Shown here one piece after another: positions 10,531-23,060 of a stretch of 64,000 nt of DNA. Numbering within the stretch: position 1 is the stretch's first letter; each line of letters opens with the position of its first letter. The position numbers were made by a program, and so were the translations under genes. This DNA is from Paragordius varius (lineage: Eukaryota; Nematomorpha). Where the stretch lies: positions 620,001-684,000 of the forward strand of contig OZ176060.1 in the NCBI GenBank assembly GCA_964247055.1. Direction: 5' to 3'. The notes beneath the pieces were generated by a model. It ran no database searches. It saw only the letters and a list, made by a program, of their open reading frames with translations, and was not told where the DNA came from.

Positions 10531-13129
10531 GCAAATATGTTGAAAATCTATCTCTTTAAAGTCTGTCAATTTTAAGACATTAATTGAAAATTTTTAACAC
10601 GAAAATTGTCGGATTAATATCGCTCTCGAATTATTGAAAAAAAATGTCTTATAAAAACATTAATTTATAAAATTATAGGTAAGTCTCCTTTTATCATTTG
10701 TGAAGTCCTCATACTTCAACAAATTATTTTTAATTTTTGGCTAACATTACCCTTAATATAATGTAAAAGAACACTTTTAAATAGAAGGTAAATAATGTTA
10801 TTGATTGAAGAAGGAAAATATATTAAATATAATGTAATTGGTTAATATTAATTATAAAGTTTATATCAGGTATGCATTGCAGATTATTCACTGCTATATA
10901 TATAGATTGGTTGTAAAAAAAAATTTTAACAAAAAATTTTATTTCATGAGATAGCTTATGACCAGCAGATTCATTTGCCAAATTTTTATTTGTTGACAAC
11001 CTAATTTTTGAAACATTGAGAGAAAATCGAATCGGGAAAAAAGTGAAAATTAAGGATAATTAAGGATAATTCAAAAAATAATGATAAAATTTTAAAAATT
11101 ATGGTTTATTATCATTTTAGGATTAATAGTAATGTTAGGTTACTGAGAATAACACACATGAAATCTGGAAATGTTTTTTTTATAAAATATTTCCTAAAAA
11201 TGACACACAATCATATGAAAATTATTTATAATAAATTATAAACCAATTTAATATTTTTCTTGAGAAAATATATGTTAATATTTACAAGATTTTCCAGTTT
11301 AATAAATTTTAGAATTTATAAAAATTTATCTATTTTTATTTTTACATCTAAATTTGAGTTTTATATTGTTTTTTTAAATATTCAATAGTGCATTGTGGCT
11401 TTTATAACTGACTAATCCGTAAACTTATAATATTTATTATTAAAATTATAGAACTGAATATTAATTAATTAATATTAAATTTTTAGATTTTACAACTGTT
11501 CATTAAAGCTTTTTATTTTGCAGACGATATTTGGGGGGGCATTTCATAATGAAGCGTAGTAAATAGACTAGTTTTAGGAGTTATTGTGCTTAATATAGTT
11601 ATTAATCTCTCTAGGTATTAGATAAAAAAATAGAATTCACAGTAAACCTCTAGAAATTCAGATAGCTCCAAAACACAATACAAACAGTTGATATTAAATA
11701 TTGGTAAATTGTAATTTAGAAACTATCGAGGTTAATTTATATTTTTCGATTTGCGTGTATTCGCAGTTTACAAAATTAAAGAAAAAAATGGTGGCGAAAA
11801 AGTTTGACATGTGTGTTTATTTTATAATTATAGATACTTTAAAATTTCATCATAAATTTTTACTATTAGCCCAGTGAAAATATTACTTAGGTACAATATT
11901 AAAGGGAATGGAGTATGAAATTATCCCAAAAGTTAATGATATATTAATAAAATATTTATTTATAGCCAAAAATTAAAAATATCTGGGAGACTTTAATAGC
12001 CACATTGGCGATAGTGTGGTATTATATATTTGAAAAATATTTAATGGTTATACACTTTATGGATATAAGAAAGTTGCTATTTTTAACCCTGTAAAGAATA
12101 AACTTTTAGTTAAATCATTTAAATTATAATCAGTCAAGGGTTTGAACTAAATAGTTAATCCATTTATAAATACACCATCTATATAATTACTTTTTAAAAT
12201 AACCAGCCTCCAATTGTTAAAATTAAAGAGGCTAAATGATCTTTCAATGGTTTGTAGAAAAAGTGTGTTTCAGAAATGTTATGTTATGCTTAGTATTCTA
12301 TAAGCTTCTATTAATTTACATATACTAAGGGATGATGTTCAATAACTTATATTGGATGGGCCACATTAAATTTTCCTTCAGATAAATTGTGTTATAACTT
12401 CAAACAGCTTCCCGATTCTTTTATATTGACGTTTTCACATTCCGAATATATACATAAAAATCAGAATTTAATTCTAATAATAAAATTTCATAATTAAAAT
12501 AAAATTGTTAAAAATTCTTAAGAAGGCAATAATCGTTATCAAACGTAAAATCTGATTATTATTATAAATACAACTTTGACGTAATGTTCAGAGCATTAGA
12601 TTGGAGGTGATGTTCTGATATTTAACAAAAAATGATATAATAAAAGTTTTTCTATTATTTTTCCACCAGCTTCGAGGTTGGCGTCCTTTGGTAATAGAAA
12701 AAAAAATTCCAATAATATAAAAAACAATATAAATATCTATAAATATATCAACTAAAAATATATAAAAAAGTACATTGTCTTTTAGATGAACAAATCTGAA
12801 TTGGTATTATATTTTCAATACAAGAAATATACGGTTTAATTGAGCTACACTTGATGTAATTTTTAGTTAAAACCTGGTTTAAACCTTTATTTGAATAGAA
12901 ATATAAAAATAAATAAATTAAAAAATATTTTGGTTATTAATGTGTTTATTTATTTAACCAAATTGTATAAAAAATGACTCAAAATCCAATCTATCACTAA
13001 GGTTTTTTTTGAAAAATACATGGACACAAGAAATAAATCTTAAAAATGATAATCTAGATATACAGAAATATCTCATATATTTTGGAAATATAAGTAGTAA
13101 ATTACATATTTTGTGAAATCAAAACATTT
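10531..13129. other. AT-rich non-coding stretch
   Basis: No gene is supported. A fragment resembling inverted Repeat C is present near 10690 (GAAGTCCTCATACTTCAACAA). The rest is A/T-rich with scattered G-runs such as the one at 11530. Confidence 0.4.
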
Positions 13130-13930
13130 AGCTCATTGCTTTTTCTTAGTTGATAAATTATCGTTAAAAATTTTTCACGATTTCTTAAATAAATGGCATG
13201 TATATTTCCTCTAATTTAAATAACACCTATAAAATTCAAAATTTGGCATGTATTTTAAATTGAAAATAGCAGAGCCGTAAACCTTTACATTAATTAAAGA
13301 GATGGCATATTTTACATTTACATTGGTTAAATATTCACTAACTGACCTATTTTTAACCTAATGAAGTTTTTAAGCATACCATATTTATCTACATATTACT
13401 AAACTATTACCAATATGTCTGTTTAAGTCACCCCAGAATATAAATATTTGGCTATATTAATATTGTTAAAATTTCATTTTATTAATTCAAAAAACGAACT
13501 GAGGAGACACAACTGAAACGTATAAAATATTGGACAAAATTTAAATAATAAAGTTGACTATTTCTGTACCATATTATAGATTCATTTTTGCTTAAACGAA
13601 TATTATAACAATCATTTTGGAATATTTTTTATACTTGAAAGATAGTATTATATAAACTAAAAAAAGTTATTAGTCTGACATAGAAATATTTCATTTTATA
13701 AAAAGTTACAACATTTCCTTTATTAAATCTAACTTTCTTTTAAGAAATATTATTAAGATATACTAAGAACTATATCGTTTTTATTCGCGTATCAAAAATT
13801 ATTAAACTTGAATTTTGTTTGAGGAACAAATTTGTTTAAATTAAATTGACTAATTTCGCAATATAAACATTTATTCGAAAAGGACAGTTTTATTCGCAAA
13901 ATCTATAATTTTTTACAAAATATTATTGGC
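13130..13930 (+). repeat. Repeat C block (copy 2), without the hAT-like insertion
   Basis: It shares TATCGTTTTTATTCGCGTATC and flanking text with 6045-6175. Past 13930 the homology rejoins sequence found after the hAT-like element at 6521, so this copy looks like an empty site. Confidence 0.55.
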
Positions 13931-14261
13931 ATGCTGTTACTCATTTTTATTTTATATCAATAAAAATAATTGACTGTTATTTAAAAAGATATGATATCAT
14001 AATTTGTAAAAAATGATTTAAAACAAATATGTATTAAATATATATATATATATTTTAAAATAGATATTTTTTAAAAAACCATTTTTTAATATATAATTAA
14101 CTATATAAAAAATTTAAACCTAAAAATTTTTATAATATTTCAAGAATTAATAAAGTTTTATAAAGCAAATGAAAAAAATTATATTTATTAGTAAAAAATT
14201 ATATTTGTTTTATTTTTAAACCATAAAATAATTGAAAACAAAAATTGAAATATAAAATGAA

Positions 14262-14330
14262 ACGACAGGCGATTTCATTACTTAACGGTTTTTTTGAATT
14301 GTTTTTATTTATTCGAAAAAATATGGCAAT
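14262..14330 (+). repeat. Repeat B (copy 1)
   Basis: A conserved 70-90-bp segment (AAACGACAGRCGATTTC then AACGGTTTTT then TTTATTCGAAAAAATAT) recurs at 18255-18335 (minus) and 20345-20440 (plus). The latter two lie about 1.1 kb upstream of ZF3 and ZF4 respectively, in matching orientation, so the duplicated zinc-finger block extends at least that far upstream. Confidence 0.6.
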
Positions 14331-15764
14331 TTATTTAAAAAATATGTAATTATATAAAAAAATATTATTAGAAATATATAAAATTTTTATTAATTTTTTT
14401 TATTTATTTGTAAATATTAAATTATCTTTAAATATTATTTATATTCCTCCCGTAATGTATAAGCCATCTTTTTTATGTTTAGTATTGTTATGTATAATAA
14501 CCTCTTTTAGTTAATTTAAACATAACTCACTAGGAATGTATAAAAGTTATGTAAAATGTTAACTGACCACTGACAAATTGACTGAAAAAATAATTATTTA
14601 TGCTAAAAACTGATTAAAACAAAATTTTTATTTTTGTAAAATATTAGTTTTAAATGGCAAAATGTTAAATAAAGATACAATCAATTCTTATTTTACAATA
14701 AATGATATAGAGCTGATATGGGATTAATTAGTATTCGAAAAAATGTGATTGTCTTTTAAAATAATTTTTATGTTTTGACTGTATATTAATTTTTAATATT
14801 ATTATAAACTAAAATAAGATAAATATCCGATCATAAAGTATTATAAATATAATTTATCTTTTTAAAACTAATATGCGCGGCATATAATTTAATTGTAATA
14901 AACATAAGAAAAACTAAAAATATACAATTTCGGATTTATAAATACACTATAATAAATGACCTGCGTATATATCAATGCGGACCTGAAATTTTTAAATAAA
15001 TAATAAACAATTATAATATTTAAATATTTTCTTTAATTTAATCTATACCATTATTTATCTATCTAATAATATTATTCTAAGTCACTGGTTAGGAAAAAAT
15101 TAAAAATTATTTATTGAAAAATTTTAATGAAGGTTTGAACAAGCCTACTTTGGAATATGGCTAAATATAATATTTGTTAAAATAGTTCGAGAGCCATACT
15201 AGTTCGATAATTAAGAATGTAAAAAATTAACAATTAAATATTCATATTAAATTAGATAACTATTTTATTTCAATATATTTGCCATGTATTTATAAAATCG
15301 TATATATCCATACTACGATAAATATAAACATTTATCAACCAATAAAAGCCAAAATTGATGATATCAATCTAAATTTTCAAATTAATAATCTGATCTTTGT
15401 CTAATTATATGAGATATTATTGTAGGATAAATTATATCTGGATATATGTCATTTTTAGTTTATATTTCTTGTTTAGTTCTATCGGTAATTTTATACTACT
15501 TTTTCATTGTTGAAGTCATTTAATATACCATTTTGTATTGTAATGCGTATGTTTATCTTTGTAAAAATAAAATACATCTATATCTCCAAATTTTTTAATT
15601 ATTTTTTTTTTATCTTGGGTTTTCTGTGCATATATTTTATCGTTTTAGTTTCTTAACTGCTTAACGGTTCGACAAGGTTTAAATAATTACTGAAAAAGCG
15701 GGACAGACTGATTGAACCGTAGAGCCTATTTGATAAAAAAAACCTAGAGTATATTTAATATACC
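14331..15764. other. AT-rich spacer, nothing recognised
   Basis: Dense A/T with no supported open frame, RNA or repeat end. Confidence 0.5.
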
Positions 15765-15767
15765 CTT

Positions 15768-15955
15768 TTTATTGTTGGCCACTTCGCATTATTTTGGCCA
15801 GTTGGCAACACAATAACATGTGAATAAAAAACAACAAACGGTGTGAAATATATATTTTTCATATATCACAACATTAATTTTGTTTTTTAATTTATGGACA
15901 AGATTTGTTTTATATTCTACACTACTGTATTGCTAATTAGCCATCAATAAAGTGA
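15768..15955 (+). repeat. Repeat A (copy 2)
   Basis: Reverse complement of 697-872. It lies beyond the MITE on the 3' side of ZF3, as copy 1 lies on the 3' side of ZF1. Confidence 0.6.
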
Positions 15956-15962
15956 TACTGGA

Positions 15963-16224
15963 CAGTAAAAATTGAAATATACGGACAAAACGTGAACATA
16001 TAAAGACAATTTTTTCAAAAGACAAACTATATATTTTAGAATCATATCGTATATATAATTAGAATTGTAAAATACAAAATTGATTGTGTTACCAGTAAAG
16101 CTAATTTAGAATCTGCAGTTAAAACAATCAGTTATATTTAGGAAATCAAGATATAATGGTTGTCTTTAAGAAAAAGTATTTGGGTTTGAATTTTTACGTT
16201 TGGTCGTTATTCGATTTTAACTAC
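15963..16224. mobile_element. Family M MITE on the 3' side of ZF3
   Basis: It begins CAGTAAAAATTGAAATATAC and CGGACAAAACGTG, with AAAGACAAT inside, and ends with the inverted counterpart TTTTTACGTTTGGTCG...TTAACTAC. About 262 bp. In ZF1 the corresponding place runs from the gene flank to Repeat A without it. Confidence 0.7.
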
Positions 16225-16406
16225 AATATAAATTCTAGAGAAGAAGGTCAAATATCATTCCAAATATTTTATTAACGATGCATTTTGCAATAAACGTCTT
16301 TATAAAATAATATGAATCTCAATATCTTTTATTTACGAAATGGATATTTGAACAAAATATATTTAATGCTACATTTAATATATTATACATGTATTTTATA
16401 AAGTGT

Positions 16407-17227
16407 TCAATTATGTACATTTTTAATATGCCTGACGAGACTGCCTTTTTCGGTATATTCCTTAAGGCAAATCGGACATTTATGTTTAATTTTCTCATGA
16501 ACAGCATGAATATGTGTTGCAAGATACCATTTTTGAGTAAATGCTTTTTTGCAAATTGGACATTCATGTTTAATTTTCTCATGAACCGACTTAATGTGAT
16601 TACCAAGATTGTCTTTGCTAGAAAATATTTTCGAACAGATTTTGCACGAACATTTAACTTGTTCATGAACAGAACGAATATGTCTGGCTAAAACATGTTT
16701 AACCTTATAAATTTTATCACATTCAATACATCGATAACGATTCTCCAAATTTTGAGTGTTTAAGGACTCAATTGGTTTTTCATTCTTATTGTTATCATTA
16801 AATAGATTGTTAATATCATTAAAGCTTATGTCATTGTAATCAACATTTGAACACACCGAAGTAATATCTTTTACATTTTTTGGTGATTTTTTCAGAGAAA
16901 GATCTAAAGGTTCTGTCTGTTCTCCTACCAAATCAATAACTAGGGTATCTTTGTTGGTTTTGGTATCATTTTTATTTTCATAGTCAAAATTATTATTTTG
17001 TTGAGTGTTTTCGCTTTTGTGTTCCCTCAAATAACAAAGGTTATGGAAAGAAGCGTTCAAAATTCTCCGTAAATCATCATTTGTAAAATCTTCATTTTCC
17101 AATAAATTAAGAAATGAGGCCGGTTTAGATGGATCATCAATATATGTTTCTTGTTGATTTTTGAGTTCCACTTTATAAAGCTTAGTATCGAGATCACACC
17201 AAAGTTTGTAAGTCGAGTCGCCGAAAT
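16407..17227 (-). CDS. C2H2 zinc-finger protein with PLDLS motif, 3'-terminal coding exon (ZF3)
   Basis: This is the only uninterrupted copy of the family. I take it as a last exon: TTTTTTAG at 17235-17228 is a good acceptor, the frame is open from 17227 (phase with two leading bases) for 272 residues, and it stops at TGA. The first upstream start-like codon in frame is GTG, so the true start lies in an unseen upstream exon. N-terminal part: DSTYKLWCDLDTKLYK, then an acidic FLNLLENEDFTNDDLRRIL helix, then an Asn-rich stretch. EPLDLSLKK is a CtBP-type corepressor motif. Four C2H2 fingers with C-x2-C and H-x4-H spacing occupy roughly the last 110 residues, joined by HEKIKH-type linkers instead of TGEKP. 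It is probably a nuclear DNA-binding repressor of a locally expanded family. A donor-like GAAC/GTAAGT lies near 17441 on this strand, but the frame before it has a stop. Confidence 0.75.
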
Positions 17228-17332
17228 CTAAAAAAATTGTGAAAATTAATTATAAAAAATGATTTGTAAATGACGAGTCGAAAATATATACGCCAAAAAC
17301 CGGTTTAATTTAATGACATTAGTTGAATATTA

Positions 17333-17595
17333 CTAAATAAATACAAGAGAAAATGTAAGAAATAAAAAGACAAAAAATTTTCTTAAAAGATTACCATACC
17401 TTTTTAAACATTATTTTTTCCAAATAAATAATTTACTTACGTTCTAAAATATATAATAGATGTTACCACATACTTTTTTAATGTTGCTTTTTTACTTAAA
17501 TATCACGGTTTAGAATTGCCAAGTAAGAATTAGAGATATTTTGATATTTGTCTTTATATATTTAGGTTTTCTCCGTATAATTTTAATTTTTACTG
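17333..17595. mobile_element. Family M MITE on the 5' side of ZF3
   Basis: The end at 17595 reads TTTTTACTG followed by TA. The sequence just inside it reads, on the minus strand, TTATACGGAGAAAACC and AAAGACAAATAT. The other end keeps GAGAAAATGTAAGAAATAAAAAGAC and ATTACCATACC. About 263 bp, and roughly 105 bp upstream of the ZF3 exon. Confidence 0.68.
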
Positions 17596-18254
17596 TAATA
17601 TTTGAGTAACTTTGCAAAGATAAACTTTAATTAGACTTAAGAAAAAAAATATGTAAAATAATCTATAAAAAAAACTAAAGGACATTATAAATTAATATTA
17701 ATAAAATCTATACATAATATTTTTTTAAGAAAAGCGTGATAAAATAAGATTAGAAAAATGTTTTAAATAAAAAAAACTAGAATTCATTATTGCATAATCA
17801 GTTAAATTTTATCAATTATCTAATTAAAACGTACATGAATTACATGAGGCAATTTGATTAATAATGAATTTATTGATGAAACATTGGTATATATGGAATT
17901 TAATTTTTTCTATATATTTATTGAAATTATATTTATATGATGAATTTTTAATAAATTATTATTAAAAATAATTATATAAAAATAAAAAATAATAAAAATT
18001 TCAAAATCCATACTCTTTAATATGCTAATATATTTTAAAAAAAAGATGATCTAAATTAAATCAAAAATTCAATTAATAATACATATATATTGTATATTTT
18101 CAAAAATATAATTTATGAAAATAATGATATTGTAAATTATTTAAATATATATATATATATTAATTTAAAATAATTAAATTTTAATAACTATAAATATCAT
18201 ATAATGTATATTTAAATTAAAAAATAAAAATTATACCCATTTTCCAAATAAAAT

Positions 18255-18335
18255 TGAATATTTTTTCGAATAAATAAAAAGCAGACAATTAATAAAAACC
18301 GTTCAAAAAAAATCGTCTGTCGTTTCTTTTTATAC
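18255..18335 (-). repeat. Repeat B (copy 2)
   Basis: Inverted copy, upstream of ZF3 on its own strand. Contains CGTCTGTCGTTTC and TTTTTTCGAATAAAT. Confidence 0.6.
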
Positions 18336-18649
18336 TTTTTATATTATTTTAATGGTTTAATTATAATTTTTTAAAAATTAATTTAAATATTTTAAATTAC
18401 ATTTAAAAATAGTTATTTTTAATAACTAGCTTTTAAATTATTGGAATTGTAAAAATATGTATATAACTTCTATTAATCGAAGTTCTGAACGTGATATAAA
18501 TTTTTAAAAATAGGCCCAGATGGCAAACTATATCGCTCTTCTAAAATGTGCTATTCCCCTAAAATTGCGAAAATGCCGAGATTGCGAGATAAAAGTTTTA
18601 ATATATGTTAAATTTAGTTACCAAAAATATTTATAAAAAAATGCAAAAT

Positions 18650-19060
18650 TTATTTGAAGCGTGCTTCATACTATTTTGAGGTATGAAGGAAACAGTATAA
18701 AAGTGTTTTAAGATTTAATAAAAACATTTTTTCTACATAATTCAATGATGGTAAACATTTCTATCACCTGAGAATTTTGATTGTAAAATCTGTTAAGTTC
18801 TAAAAATTTATTTAAAATCCCAAAAATCTGAAAGAAACAAATTTTTCTAATAAAAATTCTGAACCGTTCGAAATGATTATCACTATTGAAGTATATAAAA
18901 AAATATTTTTATACCTTATATCGTTGTTATACCCTTTCCATAAAATTATTTTAAAAAACGAATAACAATTTTTGGTCACATTTTTTATCAAATAACAAAA
19001 AAACCTATAAAATCCAAAATTTACATGTATTTTATTTTGAAAATAGCAGAGCCATTAAAA
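18650..19060 (+). repeat. Repeat C block (copy 3)
   Basis: Matches 5690-6180 and 22660-23060 (ATTTTGAGGTATGAAGGAAACAG, TTTCTATCACC, TACCCTTTCCA). Confidence 0.6.
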
Positions 19061-19695
19061 GATGCATTTTAAATTATAATAATGTTGCGAATATTTGGTT
19101 AAAATAAAGTGTTTGTGTTAAAACACTTATTCTTTACAAGGTATATATATTCACTTTTTTTTACTTTTATGAAGTTATTTAAAATAACATATTTATTTCA
19201 TGTATATAACTAAACTATTTCCAATATGTCTGTTTATGTCACTCGGAATATCATCTCTAAACAAATCCAAATTTTCAAAAACTAACTAAGACTAACACAA
19301 CTGCTCGCCTCTGTTTAAATAACACCAAACAAATTTTTAATAATTATGTTGATTATAGCTTTTCTTTTATTTTATCAGCCTCTTTTGCTTAAACCTTTTT
19401 ATAATAATTATTTTATTTGGAATATTTATTATACTAAAGAAATAGTACATTGTAAACTCTAAAAAACTATTAGAATGGAATTTTGAGATAGAACGATTTT
19501 AAGTTTAAATTTAACACCACCTTCTAATATATTATAGCAGCATAATTTTTTAGGAAATTTTTGCACAATGATCTTTAATATTTATTTAAAACTAAAATAT
19601 AGTTAGAATTGAATTTTGCTGAAAAAATTTAAAAACTTATTAATTAACTTCGTGAAATATATTTTATTTAAAAAAGGCTGTTAAGTATAAAATAA

Positions 19696-19985
19696 TAGAG
19701 AGCAAGGGGATCGACTTTTCGAGTCGCATTATTAGCTAATAAATTACGACCGGCTTCATTAGAAATATATATGGGCATTTATAAATAATTGATATGATTA
19801 ACGTAACAAATTTAACAATCATTTTTCATTTTTACTATTTGGATAAATAGACATAAAAAAAATATTCAAGGAATATAAGTTTTACTAAGATTTTGAGAAT
19901 ATGTTTTTGCAAATTATAAATTCTACGTTTTTCTGACCGCACTAAAAGTCTCAGATAGCCGAATGCGACCCTTGGTTTAACAACA
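19696..19985. mobile_element. hAT-like element, older copy
   Basis: Aligned along its length with 6235-6521 (AGAAATATATATGGGCATTTATAAATAAT; TATGTTTTTGCAAATTATAAATTCTA) but with mutated termini (CAAGGGGATCG and CGACCCTTGG). Confidence 0.5.
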
Positions 19986-20344
19986 TTTGATTTTATATTT
20001 AAGATAAATAAATTTTAAATAAACTTCTCTAACCATTTTTCTGGCTTTTTTGCCATTATAATTAACTATCAAAATGTATGATATTAGAATTGCAAAAATG
20101 ATTGAAAAAAATAATTAATTAAATTTTATTAAAAAAATATTTTTTTAAATGAAACATAATTATATTTAATATACTAAATAAATTATCAATAAAAACTGAT
20201 AAAATTGTTAATAAATATAAGTTGGTATTTTTATAATACAATTAGTTATTAAAAATGAACTATTTTTAAATTTAATATAAACTATTTACATTAATTTTAA
20301 AAAAAATATAATTTTTAAACCATTAAAATAATAGAAAAAGTATA

Positions 20345-20440
20345 AAATGAAACGACAGACGATTTCTTTATTAAACGGTTTTTATTAATTGTCTGCTTTT
20401 CATTTATTCGAAAAAATATTCAAATTTATTTGGAAAATGG
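20345..20440 (+). repeat. Repeat B (copy 3)
   Basis: Near-identical to the inverted copy at 18255-18335, upstream of ZF4. Confidence 0.6.
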
Positions 20441-21102
20441 GTATATTTTTATTTTACTTTATTTTTAAATATTTTGATTATTTTAAAATATTTTTAATTT
20501 TTCATTTTGAATTATTTGATATCAATACAATTTTTATTAATATCATTATATTCAAACAAAAAATATACAATATGTAAATTTATTGTTAAATTAATTAATA
20601 ATATTTTTGTGATTTAATTAAATAATAATTATATTTTACTAAATTAGCATTTGTTATATATTTATAAACTAAAAATAATATTTTTAAATAATTTTTAGAT
20701 TTGGAAATTTTGTAATTTTTTATTTGATTTATGTAAATTTTTATTAAATTATTTAAAATCATAAAATAAAATCAAAAAATATATAGTTAAATTATTAACA
20801 TTAAATCAATAATCTATTCCAATGTTTAACAATAAATAATTAATAATCATCAAATAACTTATTAAAATTAAATAATTTTTGGCAGATCATATAATAATTC
20901 ATATTTTATTTATTTTTCTAAATTAATTAAATATTTTTAAAATCTTAATTAATCTCTTATATAATACTGTTGCCATTATTGGGGTTCATTGTTTAAAATA
21001 ATTTACTATAAACGACTTTAGCAACCTTATATTAATAAAAGATAATTATTATTTTTGAGTTCCTTTTATTAAAGTTATATTTTCAGAATTTCTCAAATAT
21101 TA
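20441..21102. other. AT-rich spacer upstream of ZF4
   Basis: Nothing beyond A/T-rich sequence. A short open frame at 20389-20577 is Phe/Ile/Lys-rich, as expected from composition. Confidence 0.5.
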
Positions 21103-21359
21103 CAGTAAAAATTGAAATTAAACGAACAAAACGTAAAATATAAAAAAATTTCTTATACTATTTGAATGTATTTATTTAAATGATAACTGAATGTTTTAAC
21201 CTGTAAAGTATAATATAGAGATGTTTGGTAATGCATTCAATTGTCTATATCACAACGTAAGTAAATAATTATTTTGAAAAAATTAATGTTTAAAAAAGTA
21301 TAGTTGTCTTTTTATAAATAATATTTATCTTTTTGTCAGTATAATTCCAATTTTTACTG
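21103..21359. mobile_element. Family M MITE on the 5' side of ZF4
   Basis: A 257-bp element starting CAGTAAAAATTGAAATTAAA and ending CCAATTTTTACTG, with TA on both sides. It lies about 120 bp upstream of the ZF4 exon, matching the ZF3 arrangement. Confidence 0.78.
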
Positions 21360-21476
21360 TATCAGTGATATTTAACTAATGTCTGTTAACTTGATTTTAA
21401 ACCATTTTTTGGAATATGCCATTTGGTTTCATCATTTATAAATTATTTTTCATAATTAAATAAAACATACATTTTA

Positions 21477-22214
21477 GATTTTGGTGATTCGACTAACAAA
21501 CTTTGGTGTGATCTTGATACTAAACTTTATAAAGTAGAACTCAAAAATCAATAAGAAACTTATATGGATGATCCATCTAAACCGGCCTCATTTCTTGATT
21601 TATTGGAAAATGAAGAATTTACAAACGAAGATTTAAGAAGAATTTTGAACGCTTCTTTCCATAACCTTTGTTATTTAAGGGAACATAAAAGCGAAAATAC
21701 TCAACAAAATAATAATTTAGATTATGAAAATAAAAATGATACCAAAACCAGCAAAGATACCCTATTTATTGATTTGGTAGGAGAACAGACAGAACCTTTA
21801 GATCTTTCGCTGAAAAAACCACCAAAAATTATAAAAGATATTACTTCGGTATGTCCAAATATTGATTCCAATGATATAAGCATGAATGATATTAAAAATC
21901 TATTTAATGATAACAATAATAATGGAAATGGTAGTGAATCTTTAAACTCTTCAAAATTGGAAAATAATTATCGATGTATTCAATGTGATAAGATATATAT
22001 GTATAAAAGCGGCTTGGTAACGCATATTCGTTCGGTTCATGAACAAGTGAAATATCCGTGCAAAATCTGTTAAAAGATATTTTCTTACAAAAGCCTTCTT
22101 GCTAGCCACATTAAGTCGGTTCATGAGAAAATAAAATATGAATGTACGATTTGCAAAAAAGAATTTACTGGAAAAGGCAATCCTACCAAGCATAATAAAA
22201 ATGTACATAATTGA
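21477..22214 (+). pseudogene. C2H2 zinc-finger gene copy ZF4, two nonsense codons
   Basis: The exon begins after the same TTTTAG acceptor as ZF3 and stays in one frame throughout, with about 85-90 percent similarity in the N-terminal half, including the EPLDLSLKK motif. Two TAA codons interrupt it: one at the second glutamine of NQQET (before 21564), the other after CKIC in the second finger (at about 22071). A deletion then leaves three fingers, and the usual NVHN-TGA ends it. An uninterrupted 169-residue stretch remains at 21564-22070, which would give only one complete finger if translated. Confidence 0.85.
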
Positions 22215-22411
22215 ACACTTTATATTATAATAAATGTAGCATCTGTTTACATAAATGTAATTTTGGTTTAAATTTTATTTTTGCAAATAAAAATTGGGAT
22301 TTAATTCATTTAATGGAGATGTTTTGCATTATGCATTTTCATTTATAAAATATTTAGATAGCTATTTGACCAGTGATCTATTCTAGAGTTTTAATTGTAG
22401 AAAAAATTATG

Positions 22412-22643
22412 TAGTAATCAATATTATACCAACTAAAAGTAAAAATATAAACACAAAAATTTTTTCCTTTAAGCCATAATTTTATCTTGATTTTCTTGAT
22501 TATCACTGATTGGCATACACTGCAGACACAATTAATTTTTTAACAAATAATATTTAAAGGAAAAATGGATTTGAAAATTTATGGTTGTTTTAAAATTTTT
22601 TTTATATTATTACGATTTGTTCGTATATTTTCAAATATCACTG
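22412..22643. mobile_element. Family M MITE on the 3' side of ZF4, degenerate
   Basis: The left end AGTAATCAATATTATACC and the right end TTGTTCGTATA...ATCACTG-TA keep the family pattern. It begins about 195 bp after the stop codon. Confidence 0.6.
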
Positions 22644-22659
22644 TACTTTCTTGATGCGT

Positions 22660-23060
22660 ACTTTTTACTATTTTTGAGGTATGATAGAAACAGTATATTT
22701 AAGATAATATAAAACACTTTTCTAAATAATTGCATGATGTTAAACATTTGTATCATGGCAGAATTTCCATTAAAAGATCTATTTGTCTTCAAGTTGTATA
22801 TAATTTTTTTCACAATCCCAAAAATTTGAAAGCAAACGAATTTTTCTGATTAAAATTCTTAACCGTTGGAAATGTTTATCACTATTGAATTATTTGGAAA
22901 AAGTTTTTCTTAAAGCGTTTTTATACCCTTTCCAGAAAATTAATTTAAAAAAACGGGTAACAATTTTCGGACAAATTATATTAAATAACAAGCAAACCTA
23001 TTATATCTAAAACTTAGCACGTATTTAAACTTGAAAATAGCAAAGCCTTATATTACCCTT
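22660..23060 (+). repeat. Repeat C block (copy 4)
   Basis: Matches the other Repeat C copies and is followed by retrotransposon sequence instead of the hAT-bearing segment. Confidence 0.6.

Noticed and set aside
20389..20577. 62-codon Phe/Ile/Lys-rich open frame
   Set aside because: Composition matches translated A/T sequence, it overlaps Repeat B, and there is no support from the other copies.
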